Source of the DNA: Roseibium album
Lineage (GTDB): Bacteria > Pseudomonadota > Alphaproteobacteria > Rhizobiales > Stappiaceae
Length of the DNA stretch: 64,000 bases
Assembly (NCBI GenBank): GCA_001404055.1
Contig: CXTY01000001.1
Span: forward strand, 186,001 to 250,000
Reading direction: 5' to 3'
The number at the start of each line of letters is the position of its first letter. Position 1 is the first letter of the stretch. The translations under genes were made by a program, and so were the position numbers. The notes beneath the pieces are model-generated. The model did not search any database and had not been told where the DNA came from. It saw nothing but the letters and a program-made list of their open reading frames with translations. Below, in pieces: positions 18,244 through 27,196 of the stretch.

Positions 18244-19689
18244 TTGAATTTTCTCAGACCAGTTTTGAACGTACTTGGATTTTTGTATGTCGGCCTGGCG
18301 ACTGCCATGCTCATTCCTGCAATCGTTGATGTTGCGCAGAAAAACGCCGATTGGCAGGCGTTTGTATTCTCCGCTCTGCTGACCGGCATGGTGGGGATGC
18401 TTCTTTCGCTGGCCGTTAGTGGGGCGCTTCGCGATGGACTGGACACCCGTCAGACCTTCATCCTGACGACGCTGGCCTGGGCAACCCTGCCGGCGTTTGG
18501 CGCATTACCGTTTCTCTGGCTGGGTGTTGGCTATGCCGACGCCGTTTTTGAAGCTGTTTCCGGGTTTACGACCACGGGCTCAACTGTTCTGACCGGACTC
18601 GATGGCCTGCCTCCAGGATTGCTGGTGTGGCGTTCGATCATGCAATGGATGGGTGGTGTCGGCATTATCGTCATGGCCATCGTTCTGCTGCCTTTTCTGG
18701 GCATCGGCGGAATGCAGCTGTTCCAAAGCGAGAACTCGGACCGGTCGGAAAAAATTGTGAGCCGGTCAGTCGAGCTGATCCGCTTGCTGGGGCTTGCCTA
18801 CCTGTTTCTCACCGTGCTTTGCATCGCAGCCTATCTGGCAACGGGCATGGAGTTGTTCGATGCCTTCAATCACGCGTTGACCACCATTGCAACGGGTGGT
18901 TATTCCACGCACGATCAATCCTTCGGCTATTTCAAGAATCCGGCTTCAGGTTGGGTTGCTATTGTTTTCATGACGATTGGTGCCTTGCCGTTTGTCCTGC
19001 TTATTCAGGCACTGCGTGGACACCCTCTCCAACTCTGGCGCGACCCTCAAGTGCGCGCGCTTCTCGGGTTTCTGGCGCTGGTGTCTCTGACGCTCACGGT
19101 TTATCTCGGCATCAATATGCGTTTCCCATTTGATGAAGCGTTGCTGCGCGCGACTTTCAATGTCGTATCCATCGTCACGGGAACGGGGTATGCGCTAGGT
19201 GATTTTTCACAGTGGGGCGCACCGGTCGTCGGTATTTCGCTTATGTTGATGTTTGTCGGTGGTTGTACAGGCTCAACGACGGGAGGCATCAAGATTTTCC
19301 GCTTCCTGGTGTTTTTCGGTACCGTTCGCGCGCATCTGCGGCGGATGGTGCGTCCGCACAGGATCATGTCAGAAAAGTATGCCGGAACACGCCTTACACC
19401 GGAATTGTCCTTTTCAGTTCTGGCATTTCTCGTTGTCTATTTGGGATCGGTTGGCGTCATTACAGTCGCGCTGTCGTTTTTCGATCTGGACCTTGTTACG
19501 GCCATCTCGGCGGCTGCTACTTCGGTTGGTAATGTGGGACCCGGTCTTGGGCCGGTGATCGGACCGGCTGGGCACTTTGCTCCTCTGCCAGACGGCGCAA
19601 AATGGTTGCTGTCCTTTGCAATGCTTTTAGGGCGTCTGGAACTCTTTACAGTGCTCGTTCTTCTGGATCCCGACTTCTGGTCCAAATAA
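18244..19689 (+). CDS. trkH: TrkH-type potassium uptake protein
   Basis: A 481-residue membrane protein with about ten transmembrane helices and the repeated pore-loop pattern of the TrkH/KtrB family. Filter-like segments include SGFTTTGSTVLTGLDGLPPG near residue 105, TTIATGGYSTHDQS near 220, FNVVSIVTGTGYALGDF near 310, and a late glycine-rich loop SVGNVGPGLGPVIGP. It moves K+ into the cell and needs the cytoplasmic NAD-binding regulator TrkA, which is not in the window. The start is a TTG; no ATG with a better ribosome site precedes the first helix. sfsA follows 43 bases later. Confidence 0.93.
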   Translation: MNFLRPVLNVLGFLYVGLATAMLIPAIVDVAQKNADWQAFVFSALLTGMVGMLLSLAVSGALRDGLDTRQTFILTTLAWATLPAFGALPFLWLGVGYADAVFEAVSGFTTTGSTVLTGLDGLPPGLLVWRSIMQWMGGVGIIVMAIVLLPFLGIGGMQLFQSENSDRSEKIVSRSVELIRLLGLAYLFLTVLCIAAYLATGMELFDAFNHALTTIATGGYSTHDQSFGYFKNPASGWVAIVFMTIGALPFVLLIQALRGHPLQLWRDPQVRALLGFLALVSLTLTVYLGINMRFPFDEALLRATFNVVSIVTGTGYALGDFSQWGAPVVGISLMLMFVGGCTGSTTGGIKIFRFLVFFGTVRAHLRRMVRPHRIMSEKYAGTRLTPELSFSVLAFLVVYLGSVGVITVALSFFDLDLVTAISAAATSVGNVGPGLGPVIGPAGHFAPLPDGAKWLLSFAMLLGRLELFTVLVLLDPDFWSK

Positions 19690-19732
19690 GTTTTCCAGCT
19701 GCTGTTCCATCGATTCCGCTGAGGGTTATTCC

Positions 19733-20437
19733 ATGAAATTTGCTGCTCCGCTGATCAGCGGCCGTCTTGTCAAACGCTACAAGCGATTTCTGGCTGATGT
19801 CGTGCTGGATGAAGATAGTGCCGAAATCACTGCCCACTGCGCCAATCCGGGATCGATGCTTGGCCTGAAAGAGCCGGGGTCGCGTGTTTGGCTGTCACAA
19901 TCAGACAATCCGAAACGCAAGCTGAAATACTCCTGGGAGATCATGGAGGCTGACGGTGCACTTGTCGGTATCAACACGGCGCATCCAAACAAGCTGATTG
20001 AAGAAGCAATCGAACAGGGGCGCATTCCGGCGCTGGCTGACTTTCAAACCCTTCGAAGAGAAGTGAAATACGGCAAGAACTCCAGAATTGATATTCTGCT
20101 GGAAGGCGAGGGTGAGGCAAAAACCTATGTCGAGGTGAAGAACGTTCACCTAATGCGCCAATCCGGACTCGCTGAATTTCCAGACAGCGTGACCGCACGC
20201 GGGGCAAAGCATCTTGCAGAGCTCGCTGACATGGTCAAGGAGGGGCACCGCGCTGCGATGGTGTTCCTTGTCCAGCGCCCCGATTGCGACAAGCTCAGCC
20301 TGGCTTCGGATATCGATCCGACTTATGCGGCTGCTTTCGCAGCCGCAAAGGATGCAGGTGTTGAGGTTTATGCCATTGGCTGTGACGTCCAGCTCGATGG
20401 TATCGATGCGGTCAAGCCGGTGGAACTTGCTATTTAA
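19733..20437 (+). CDS. sfsA: SfsA family protein
   Basis: A 234-residue protein of the sugar fermentation stimulation family, with an N-terminal OB-like segment RLVKRYKRFLADVVL and the conserved CANPGSMLGLKEPGSRVWLS block. The C-terminal nuclease-like core contains GKNSRIDILLEGEG and YVEVKNVHL, matching a PD-(D/E)xK arrangement. The family binds nucleic acid; nuclease activity has been suggested but its cellular role is unsettled. It follows trkH and overlaps the stop of the convergent L,D-transpeptidase gene by four bases. Confidence 0.93.
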   Translation: MKFAAPLISGRLVKRYKRFLADVVLDEDSAEITAHCANPGSMLGLKEPGSRVWLSQSDNPKRKLKYSWEIMEADGALVGINTAHPNKLIEEAIEQGRIPALADFQTLRREVKYGKNSRIDILLEGEGEAKTYVEVKNVHLMRQSGLAEFPDSVTARGAKHLAELADMVKEGHRAAMVFLVQRPDCDKLSLASDIDPTYAAAFAAAKDAGVEVYAIGCDVQLDGIDAVKPVELAI

Positions 20438-21105
20438 GCCTGCCGAACGACGATTGACGTGCCGTCTGGAATGCGGTTGTAGAGATCAATTATGTCTTGC
20501 TGCAAAAGTCGGACGCAGCCTGAAGAAACCGCTTTGCCGATTGTCCAGAACTCTGAAGTTCCGTGCAGACGATAAAGCGTGTCACGACCGCCTTGGAAAA
20601 TATAAAGGGCGCGTGCTCCAAGCGGATTTTCCAGACCGGGTTCCATGCCACCGCGAAATTGTTCCAACTCGGGTTCACGCGCGATCATGTCCGCAGGTGG
20701 TGTCCATCGCGGCCAGGCACGTTTGTACTGAATACGAGCGCGCCCACCCCATGCGAAACCGGCGCGACCGATGCCAACGCCATATCTCATGGCTTTGCCG
20801 CCCTCCATGGTCAGGTAAAGATATCGGTTTGGCGTGTCGACAATAATCGTGCCGGAAGGTTCTGGCGGTGAATAGTCAACCAGACGCCGGTAATAGGCCG
20901 GGTCGATCTTGGTCAGGTCGACCGCTGGAATCGGAAAGCGTTCCTCCGGCATTGCGCGGTACATTTGCAGGTATTCTGGCGGGATTGGTCTTCCAGTAGC
21001 GGTGACCGGACCAGGATTGCCTGTTTGCTGCGGATACCTGCTGCTAGTGCAGCCGGCGGCGAGAATGGCGGCGGCAGAGGCGAGGAACATACGTCGGTTC
21101 AGCAT
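20434..21105 (-). CDS. L,D-transpeptidase, likely lipoprotein
   Basis: A 223-residue YkuD-fold transpeptidase. The catalytic block HGTSEFWTIGKAVSSGCVRL carries the His and the nucleophilic Cys, and the upstream strand IIVDTPNRYLYLTMEGGKAMRY is typical. Such enzymes make 3-3 peptidoglycan cross-links or attach proteins to the wall in the periplasm. The N-terminus MLNRRMFLASAAAILAAGC has a lipobox (LAAG-C), so it is probably membrane-anchored. I chose ATG 21105 with GGAAACTGGA upstream. Longer in-frame readings up to 21288 would run through the gpt terminator. It overlaps the end of sfsA by four bases, tail to tail. Confidence 0.9.
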   Translation of the reverse strand: MLNRRMFLASAAAILAAGCTSSRYPQQTGNPGPVTATGRPIPPEYLQMYRAMPEERFPIPAVDLTKIDPAYYRRLVDYSPPEPSGTIIVDTPNRYLYLTMEGGKAMRYGVGIGRAGFAWGGRARIQYKRAWPRWTPPADMIAREPELEQFRGGMEPGLENPLGARALYIFQGGRDTLYRLHGTSEFWTIGKAVSSGCVRLLQQDIIDLYNRIPDGTSIVVRQA

Positions 21106-21249
21106 TCCAGTTTCCGTTTGCACAATCATGTTTCTTGCGGCAGCAGGTTGGTCGATTGCCATAAGAAGTGTTTCAGGGTTCTGCAGCGCGTTTTCGTACA
21201 GCCAACTGGACATCGTGGTTGAATACGAGCCTGTCAGATGAATGCATGC

Positions 21250-21284
21250 AAAAGGGCCGGTCTGACACTCATGTCTGACCGGCC
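21250..21284 (-). terminator. intrinsic terminator of gpt
   Basis: On the minus strand an 8-bp stem GGCCGGTC/GACCGGCC continues, after one mismatch, as GACA/TGTC and is followed by CTTTT. It lies 107 bases after the gpt stop codon. Confidence 0.8.
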
Positions 21285-21390
21285 TCAACCAAGCCTTATC
21301 AAGAAATTCTCGTCGGAAACGTGGCGGTGAAACGGCAAGGTTGCGACACCTGAACGCTAATGCGTGAGGTGTTGCAAATCTGCCGCTTGA

Positions 21391-21900
21391 TCAGCCTGCA
21401 GTGTCTTTGGAGAGCGGCGGCTGGAATTGCCAACCCATGTCCCAAGGGAAATAGATCCAGGTATCCTGGGAAACCTCGGTAATGAACGTATCAACCATCG
21501 GAACACCAACCGGTTTTGCGTAGACCGTCGCATAATGGGCTTTCGGGAGCATTTCCCGGACCACCTTCAAGGTTTTGCCGGTATCGACGAGATCGTCGAT
21601 GACCAATACGCCTTTGCCTTCGCCGCCCTCAAGATCGACAACCTTGGGATCGACAGGTTTGATGACTTTCAGCGCACCTTGATTGTCGTAGTCATGATAC
21701 GAGGCAATGCAGACGGTTTCGATGGTCCGGATACCCAACTCGCGTGCAACAATACCGGCTGGCACGAGCCCGCCGCGTGTGATGCAGACAATGGCTTTCC
21801 ACTCGCCTTCGCTTGAAAGCCGCCAGGCCAGCGCGCGGGAATCTCGGTGAAACATGTCCCACGAAACCGGGAACGCTTTGTCTTGTGCTGGGTTTTCCAT
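21391..21900 (-). CDS. gpt: xanthine phosphoribosyltransferase
   Basis: A 169-residue type I phosphoribosyltransferase. The PRPP-binding loop [13 protein letters not shown] is clear, [11 protein letters not shown] lies near residue 39, and the C-terminal [10 protein letters not shown] is typical of Gpt. It salvages xanthine and guanine with PRPP into XMP and GMP. It starts 15 bases after the CinA-type gene ends and probably shares its transcript, closing at the terminator at 21250-21284. Length matches the family. Confidence 0.94.
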   Translation of the reverse strand: MENPAQDKAFPVSWDMFHRDSRALAWRLSSEGEWKAIVCITRGGLVPAGIVARELGIRTIETVCIASYHDYDNQGALKVIKPVDPKVVDLEGGEGKGVLVIDDLVDTGKTLKVVREMLPKAHYATVYAKPVGVPMVDTFITEVSQDTWIYFPWDMGWQFQPPLSKDTAG

Positions 21901-21915
21901 GATTTGTCCTTCAGG

Positions 21916-22659
21916 TTATCCTGAGATCTCTGCAACGGCCTGCGCCACATCTTTGGTCGCGGCCTTTAAAATTGTTTCATCTCGTGAACGGATCACGATC
22001 TGAGTGGTGAATTTTCCGTCAGACGCGTTGGGGTACGAGCCAATCAAAGTGTCCGGATGGGCGTCCTGAATGGCCGCAAGGCGCTCCGCTATGCGGCTTT
22101 CTGGCATGTCGGCATTGACGGTTTCAGACAACATTTTCGTGCCGGTTGCCAAGGTTGGAGCAATCGCGTCCATCATTGCCTGCATAATCGAGGGGACACC
22201 TGCCATGATATGGACATTGCCCATCTTGAAGCCTGGCGCTTTGGAAACCTTGTTTAGAATCAGCTCAGCGCCCTGAGGAATTCTCGCCATGCGCTGGCGT
22301 GCGGGCGTAAATTGCCCCGGCGGATAGTGTTTTTCGAGGATTGCAACAGCGCGCGGGTCCAGAATAAGCGGCACATCAAAGGCCTCAGCGACGCTTTCGG
22401 CAGTAATATCGTCGTGTGTCGGACCAATGCCACCGGAGGTAAATACGTAGTCGTATCTGCTACGCAATGCATTGACGGCATTGGCAATGTCGGCTTTGTC
22501 ATCCAGAACGATCCGGACTTCCTTCAGATCAATGCCTAGCGAAGTCAGGTAATCGGCGACAAAGCCGATGTTCTTGTCTTTCGTGCGGCCAGACAGAATC
22601 TCGTCGCCGATGACCAGAAACGCAGCAGTTACAATTTCATCTGCTTTCTGATCCGCCAT
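21916..22659 (-). CDS. molybdopterin-binding domain protein, CinA N-terminal type
   Basis: A 247-residue protein consisting of a single MoCF/MoaB-like domain as in the N-terminal half of CinA: LVIGDEILSGRTKDKNIGFVA at the start, then the signature FTSGGIGPTHDDITAESVA, then IMAGVPSIMQAM. The C-terminal nicotinamide-mononucleotide amidase domain of full CinA is absent, as is common for alphaproteobacterial stand-alone versions. I placed the start at ATG 22659 because CAGGGAGT lies 6-7 bases before it; an in-frame GTG six codons earlier is weaker. It precedes gpt closely. Its biochemical role is unproven. Confidence 0.88.
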   Translation of the reverse strand: MADQKADEIVTAAFLVIGDEILSGRTKDKNIGFVADYLTSLGIDLKEVRIVLDDKADIANAVNALRSRYDYVFTSGGIGPTHDDITAESVAEAFDVPLILDPRAVAILEKHYPPGQFTPARQRMARIPQGAELILNKVSKAPGFKMGNVHIMAGVPSIMQAMMDAIAPTLATGTKMLSETVNADMPESRIAERLAAIQDAHPDTLIGSYPNASDGKFTTQIVIRSRDETILKAATKDVAQAVAEISG

Positions 22660-22732
22660 TACCGTACTCCCTGACACATGGATGGGAACTGGCTTTAGCC
22701 CAGCTTTCAGCGTAGCTCAAGCCACAGCACCG

Positions 22733-23935
22733 TTATTGCTGGGACCTCCAACCATAAATATCGTCAAACCGAGCCGTTAGCGCTTCCGGTTTTGAATAGC
22801 GTAGTACCGTGTCTCTGATGATCGCGGGAATACCTGAAAAATGGAACACCTGCGCATTCTTGCGTGCAATGGCCTGGATATGCGCCACGCGAGATTTTCG
22901 CTGTCGCTCGAAAGATCGGAGTGATGCCGGTATATTTTCAGCGCTTGCCGGCAGATGTTTGGCAAGGATTGCCGCGTCTTCAATAGCCATGGCTGCCCCC
23001 TGTGCCATATAGGGCAGCATGGCATGGGCCGCATCACCCATCAATGCCACGTGGCCATGCGTCCATGGGCCTGTTGCGTCAACGCTGCACAGCGCCCATT
23101 TCAACCATTGGTCAGGAATGCTGATCAGATTTAGTATTTCTGTCGGCCAGTCCTTAAGGGCGTGTTTGAGCGTTTCCTTGTCTGCCCTAGCTGACCAGGT
23201 TTCATCTTCCCAAGGCTCCGCGACGAGAACGACGACATTGAGTTCATTGCCACCTCGGACCTGATAGTGGACCAGATGCGCGTTCTTGTGCAGCCAGAGA
23301 CCGCTGTCACCGTGCCAGCGTTCTGGAACCTGGTCGATCGGGATCGTTGCCCGGTAGGCGACTTGCCCGCTGAAACGCGCGTTTTCGTGCCCGGGAATGA
23401 GTTTTCGCGTTTTTGACCAGACCCCGTCTGCACCTATCAGAGCACTGCACTCGAGCCTTTCAGGTGAGCCGCTGGCTTCGTATTTACACAGAAGGTGGTC
23501 ATAGGGAGACGATTCGAGCGAATGCACTTCTGATGCCAGTTGAACAGTGATGCCAGAAGTCTCTCGAACCAGTTGCAGAAGAACTTGTTGCAGGTCCGCC
23601 CTGTGTATGACCCAGAAGGGGGAACCGTGACGTTTTCTGACAAAGTCTCCCAATGGGACGCGCGCCAGCTGCGTTCCTGTCTTGCCTGATGAGATACGCA
23701 GGTTTTCCGGTGCAAAAGCATGCGGCTCAAGGGCATCCAGCACACCAAGCTGATTGAGTACATGGCACGCATTTGGAGACAGCTGAAGTCCAGCGCCAAC
23801 CTCCGAGACTTCTTCGGCTCTTTCCAGCAGCAGGACTTCATGCCCTTTTCGGCGCAGCGCTAGCGCTGCGGTCAGGCCGCCAATACCGGCACCTGCAATA
23901 ACAATTGGAAGAGAAGGGGAAACGCCGTTGCTCAT
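22733..23935 (-). CDS. FAD-dependent monooxygenase (salicylate hydroxylase-like)
   Basis: A 400-residue class A flavoprotein hydroxylase. The dinucleotide fold GAGIGGLTAALALRRKGHEV is at residues 14-33. A DG motif appears as ALIGADGVWSKTR, and the second FAD motif is MGDAAHAMLPYMAQGA. The closest familiar group is salicylate 1-hydroxylase/3-hydroxybenzoate 6-hydroxylase, which uses NAD(P)H and O2 to hydroxylate aromatic rings. No ring-cleavage genes are nearby, so the substrate is open. It sits 15 bases downstream of the zinc finger gene on the same strand. Confidence 0.86.
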   Translation of the reverse strand: MSNGVSPSLPIVIAGAGIGGLTAALALRRKGHEVLLLERAEEVSEVGAGLQLSPNACHVLNQLGVLDALEPHAFAPENLRISSGKTGTQLARVPLGDFVRKRHGSPFWVIHRADLQQVLLQLVRETSGITVQLASEVHSLESSPYDHLLCKYEASGSPERLECSALIGADGVWSKTRKLIPGHENARFSGQVAYRATIPIDQVPERWHGDSGLWLHKNAHLVHYQVRGGNELNVVVLVAEPWEDETWSARADKETLKHALKDWPTEILNLISIPDQWLKWALCSVDATGPWTHGHVALMGDAAHAMLPYMAQGAAMAIEDAAILAKHLPASAENIPASLRSFERQRKSRVAHIQAIARKNAQVFHFSGIPAIIRDTVLRYSKPEALTARFDDIYGWRSQQ

Positions 23936-23950
23936 GGGCGTGTCAATTTC

Positions 23951-24196
23951 CTAGGCCGCTGCCGGGGTCCAGGCGCAATCCGTCGGAGACGTTTCGTTTC
24001 CCTGGAGGGTCGCGTCGTACTTATAGAGCGTAGAGCAATAAGGACAGACGATTTCTTTTTCTGTTCCCAGATCAAGAAAGACATGGGGGTGGTCGAAAGG
24101 TGGATTTGCGCCGATACACATGAATTCACGCGCACCAATAGCTACTGAATCATGACCGCTGGAGTTCTGGAAATGCGGTACAACCTGATCCGCCAT
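23951..24196 (-). CDS. small zinc finger protein, NDUFS6-like
   Basis: An 81-residue protein with the zf-CHCC pattern: Cys in EFMCIGANPP, His in FDHPHVFLDLG and CPYC in EIVCPYCSTLYKY, forming a zinc site like that of the complex I accessory subunit NDUFS6. Alphaproteobacteria carry such small proteins next to unrelated genes; a link to respiratory complex I is plausible but not shown here. I placed the start at ATG 24196 with AAAGGAA upstream; upstream codons in the frame look non-coding. It is followed by the FAD monooxygenase gene 15 bases on. Confidence 0.85.
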   Translation of the reverse strand: MADQVVPHFQNSSGHDSVAIGAREFMCIGANPPFDHPHVFLDLGTEKEIVCPYCSTLYKYDATLQGNETSPTDCAWTPAAA

Positions 24197-24413
24197 CGTG
24201 ACGTTCCTTTTCAATCTCGGGAGTTGGTTCCCGTTACCAAGTTTTCGAGACAATATCCACTTGTTCGTGGAAAAGGTAGAGGCAACTTGCCACGTTTCAC
24301 CACCGTTTGTCGGCAGGTTTGGCAATTTCACATTTGAGCTTTGCCAAGCGCGGCAATTGCCCTTAGTGTAACGCACAATATGTTTTCCGTTTACGTAAGG
24401 GTTAAGGTCTCTT

Positions 24414-25169
24414 ATGCCGCAATTTGAATTTGATGGTGTCCGGATCGCGTACTCCGACAAGGGTGAAGGCGATCCGATCCTGTTGATCCATGGGTTTGCG
24501 TCCAACAAACAGGTCAATTGGCAGTATCCAGGCTGGGTAGACCTTCTGGTCAGGGATGGCAGGCGTGTGATTGCCATCGACAATCGGGGGCATGGTGACA
24601 GTCAGAAATTTTACGATCCTGCTGCTTACGGTGCACCGGTCATGGCTGAAGACGCACGCCGACTGCTGGATCACCTGGAAATCGAAACGACGGATGTCAT
24701 GGGCTATTCCATGGGCGCCAGAATTTCAGCGTTTCTCACGCTCAATCACCCTGGTCGTGTAAAACGCGCCATTTTCGGTGGTCTGGGATACGGGATGATC
24801 AGTGGTGTGGGCGACCCGGAACCCATAGCCTCAGCTCTGGAGGCTGACCGTTTGCAAGACGTAACGGACCGGACGGGACGCGCTTTCCGTGCGTTTGCAG
24901 AACAGACAGGATCTGATCGCAAAGCGCTGGCTGCCTGCATGCGCTCTTCACGGCAGAAAATCAGCGAAGAGGATGTTTCGCGGATTTCACGGCCTGTTCT
25001 TGTTGCAGTGGGAACCGAAGACGATATTGCCGGGTCACCGCAAAAACTGGCTGCTCTTATTCCGCATGCGGAAGTGTTGGACATACCCGGCCGCGATCAC
25101 ATGGTTGCGGTGGGTGACAAGGTGCATAAACAGGGCGTTCTGGCCTTTTTGAACAACGTCGAAGCATAA
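24414..25169 (+). CDS. alpha/beta hydrolase
   Basis: A 251-residue alpha/beta-fold hydrolase. The oxyanion motif is LLIHGFASNK near residue 27. The nucleophile elbow is GYSMGA, with Ser at about residue 100. IDNRGHGDS is the typical strand-4 turn, and the acid and His are expected in VGTEDDIAG and GRDHMVAVGD. No signal peptide. It is one of two tandem hydrolases, the next starting 46 bases downstream, which points to a shared transcript. Substrate cannot be inferred; many relatives are carboxylesterases or C-C hydrolases. Confidence 0.86.
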   Translation: MPQFEFDGVRIAYSDKGEGDPILLIHGFASNKQVNWQYPGWVDLLVRDGRRVIAIDNRGHGDSQKFYDPAAYGAPVMAEDARRLLDHLEIETTDVMGYSMGARISAFLTLNHPGRVKRAIFGGLGYGMISGVGDPEPIASALEADRLQDVTDRTGRAFRAFAEQTGSDRKALAACMRSSRQKISEEDVSRISRPVLVAVGTEDDIAGSPQKLAALIPHAEVLDIPGRDHMVAVGDKVHKQGVLAFLNNVEA

Positions 25170-25215
25170 GGCGACACGTGGGCGTTCAGGGAGGCGCTTG
25201 CGACATGGAGGTGTA

Positions 25216-26100
25216 ATGGAGCCGAAACGCGTTGAATTCCAGGGGGCAGAGAAAAATGCTCTCGTTTCTGACCGGTATGGCGCTGGAAACCAGCCGGTTA
25301 TCATGCTGCATGGTGGTGGCCAAACACGTCATTCATGGGACGCTGCCTCCAAACGGATCGCTAAACTGGGGCATCCGGTCTATTCGCTCGATCAACGGGG
25401 TCACGGTGAAAGTGGCTGGGTTGAGACCGGGAACTATGGCTTTGCCGATTTCGCCAAGGATCTGGTTGCCGTAACACGGCAAGTTCAGGCATTGCACAGG
25501 TCCAGACCTGTCGTTGTCGGAGCTTCGCTCGGTGGTTTTGCGGGAATGCTGGCGGAAGGAAAAGAAAGTCCTGGTGGACTGTCGGCGCTCGTTCTTGTCG
25601 ATATCACACCGCGGATCGATATGGGCGGTGTGAGCAAGATCATCGGTTTCATGGGGGACCGGGTGGAAGAAGGGTTTGCCAGCGTGGAAGAGGCCGCAGA
25701 CGCAATTGCGCGGTATCTCCCCAATCGCGCAAAACCCAAAGACCTTTCTGGCCTTTCCAAGAATTTGCGCCACCATGACGACGGTCGTTACCGCTGGCAT
25801 TGGGATCCGGCGTTTCTGAAAACACGACAAAATCACGAATCTCACCTGGCGGAAAAAGTACAGCAGGACATGCTTGTTGCCACTGGTAACCTGAAGCTAC
25901 CCGTTCTGTTGATCCGCGGACAGAATTCAGAGCTCGTATCGATGGATCACGTTCGAGAATTTCAAGAGCAGGTGCCGCACGCAAAATTCACAGACATTCG
26001 CGATGCCGGGCACATGGTGGCGGGTGACAAGAACGATGTGTTTGCGACAGCTGTTGAAGAATTTCTGGTTGAGTTGACGGCGGATGCAGAGGCGCTTTAG
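25216..26100 (+). CDS. alpha/beta hydrolase
   Basis: A 294-residue alpha/beta hydrolase distinct from its upstream neighbour. The oxyanion motif is MLHGGGQTRHSW near residue 32, the LDQRGHGESGW turn follows, the nucleophile elbow is GASLGG, and the terminal His lies in IRDAGHMVAGD. The ATG at 25216 follows GGAGGTGTA and is preferred to a TTG 18 bases earlier. No secretion signal. The two hydrolases share little sequence beyond the fold, so they are not a recent duplication. It ends 115 bases from the convergent enoyl-CoA hydratase gene. Substrate unknown. Confidence 0.86.
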   Translation: MEPKRVEFQGAEKNALVSDRYGAGNQPVIMLHGGGQTRHSWDAASKRIAKLGHPVYSLDQRGHGESGWVETGNYGFADFAKDLVAVTRQVQALHRSRPVVVGASLGGFAGMLAEGKESPGGLSALVLVDITPRIDMGGVSKIIGFMGDRVEEGFASVEEAADAIARYLPNRAKPKDLSGLSKNLRHHDDGRYRWHWDPAFLKTRQNHESHLAEKVQQDMLVATGNLKLPVLLIRGQNSELVSMDHVREFQEQVPHAKFTDIRDAGHMVAGDKNDVFATAVEEFLVELTADAEAL

Positions 26101-26214
26101 CCGTTGAGTTCTTTGTCCTCAATGGGTTGTGGTCGATCCCTCAGAATATGATTCCAAATGAGTTGGTCTTGATAAAGTGATTCAAGTCCATTGAAACCCT
26201 CCTGGGTTGAGTAG

Positions 26215-27033
26215 TTAGCTGCCCCTGAACTGGGGTGGGCGTTTCTCCAGGAAGGCCTGACATCCCTCGCGGTAGTCCCAGCTGTCAACACAGTTCTGCG
26301 CGTTTTGGAGCATGGGACTGAGGTCTGCTGCGTCTGGCGAGTGAACCAGATAGTTCACGGCTTGTTTGGCGGCTTTGAGAGACAAGGGAGCGTTAGAACA
26401 CATCGTCTCCGCCAACTTGTTGACGTGGTTGTCGAGCTGATCTTCTTCAACAATTTCATTGATCAGGCCAATCTGCAGGGCCTTTGAAGCCGAGAGGCGC
26501 TCCCCGGTGAACAGGAGCCTTTTTGCATTGGACGCAGAGACGGCTTCTAAAAGATCGCCCAGGGCTTCCGGCGGATAGGCCAGACCCAGTTTCGCCGCTG
26601 GAATGCCAAAGAATGCCGAAGTTGCAGCGATGCGGATGTCACAGGCAAGGGCCAGGCCAAGTCCTCCGCCGAGACAGGGGCCCTTGATTGCAGCAACTGC
26701 CGGAATCGGCAAAGCCTTCAGAGCCTTGAACGCAGCTACATTGATTTCATCATAGCGGGTTGCGGCTTCTGGGGTGGATCTGATGGTTGCGAATTCAGAA
26801 ATGTCAGCGCCAGCACAAAAGCTGTTTCCGCCTGCGCCTCTCACGATGCAGATACGGACGGCGCTTTCTTTTTGCAGCTCTTGAATTGTCTCAGGAAGAC
26901 GTTGCCAGGCAGCTATCGGAAGTGCGTTTTTCCGTTCTGGCGCATTTAAAAACAGTTCCGCAACCGCACCACGTATTGTCAGATGCGGATTACGTTCGGT
27001 TTGAGGATCTGAAGGAGCCGCTGTCATCGTCAC
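26215..27033 (-). CDS. enoyl-CoA hydratase/isomerase family protein
   Basis: A 272-residue crotonase-fold protein. The first oxyanion-hole segment is GGNSFCAGADISEF and the second is IKGPCLGGGLGLALACDIRIA, with the PAAKLGLAYPPE strand after it. The usual catalytic glutamate of classical hydratases is not at the expected place in GGLGLALACD; instead PPEALGDLL carries a Glu at the second position. It may therefore be a hydratase or another crotonase member. No other fatty-acid genes are adjacent. A promoter region of about 160 bases separates it from the divergent cysE. Confidence 0.85.
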   Translation of the reverse strand: MTMTAAPSDPQTERNPHLTIRGAVAELFLNAPERKNALPIAAWQRLPETIQELQKESAVRICIVRGAGGNSFCAGADISEFATIRSTPEAATRYDEINVAAFKALKALPIPAVAAIKGPCLGGGLGLALACDIRIAATSAFFGIPAAKLGLAYPPEALGDLLEAVSASNAKRLLFTGERLSASKALQIGLINEIVEEDQLDNHVNKLAETMCSNAPLSLKAAKQAVNYLVHSPDAADLSPMLQNAQNCVDSWDYREGCQAFLEKRPPQFRGS

Positions 27034-27196
27034 TTCCCTGGTTTTCGCTATTGTGATTACAAGTGACGCGAAATCTTAAATAACTCCAGTCCATAAATGT
27101 GCTTAATATCTGATATCAGGAACTTTCATTTTGGATTATCAGAGAGCACCCCTATCTTAGGGGCTCGGATATGACGGCTTGAAAAGGAGACAGGCC

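Noticed and set aside
23951..24583. A 210-codon reading ending in the small zinc finger protein.
   Set aside because: Only the last 81 codons show family features and a ribosome site. The upstream part overlaps the divergent hydrolase gene.
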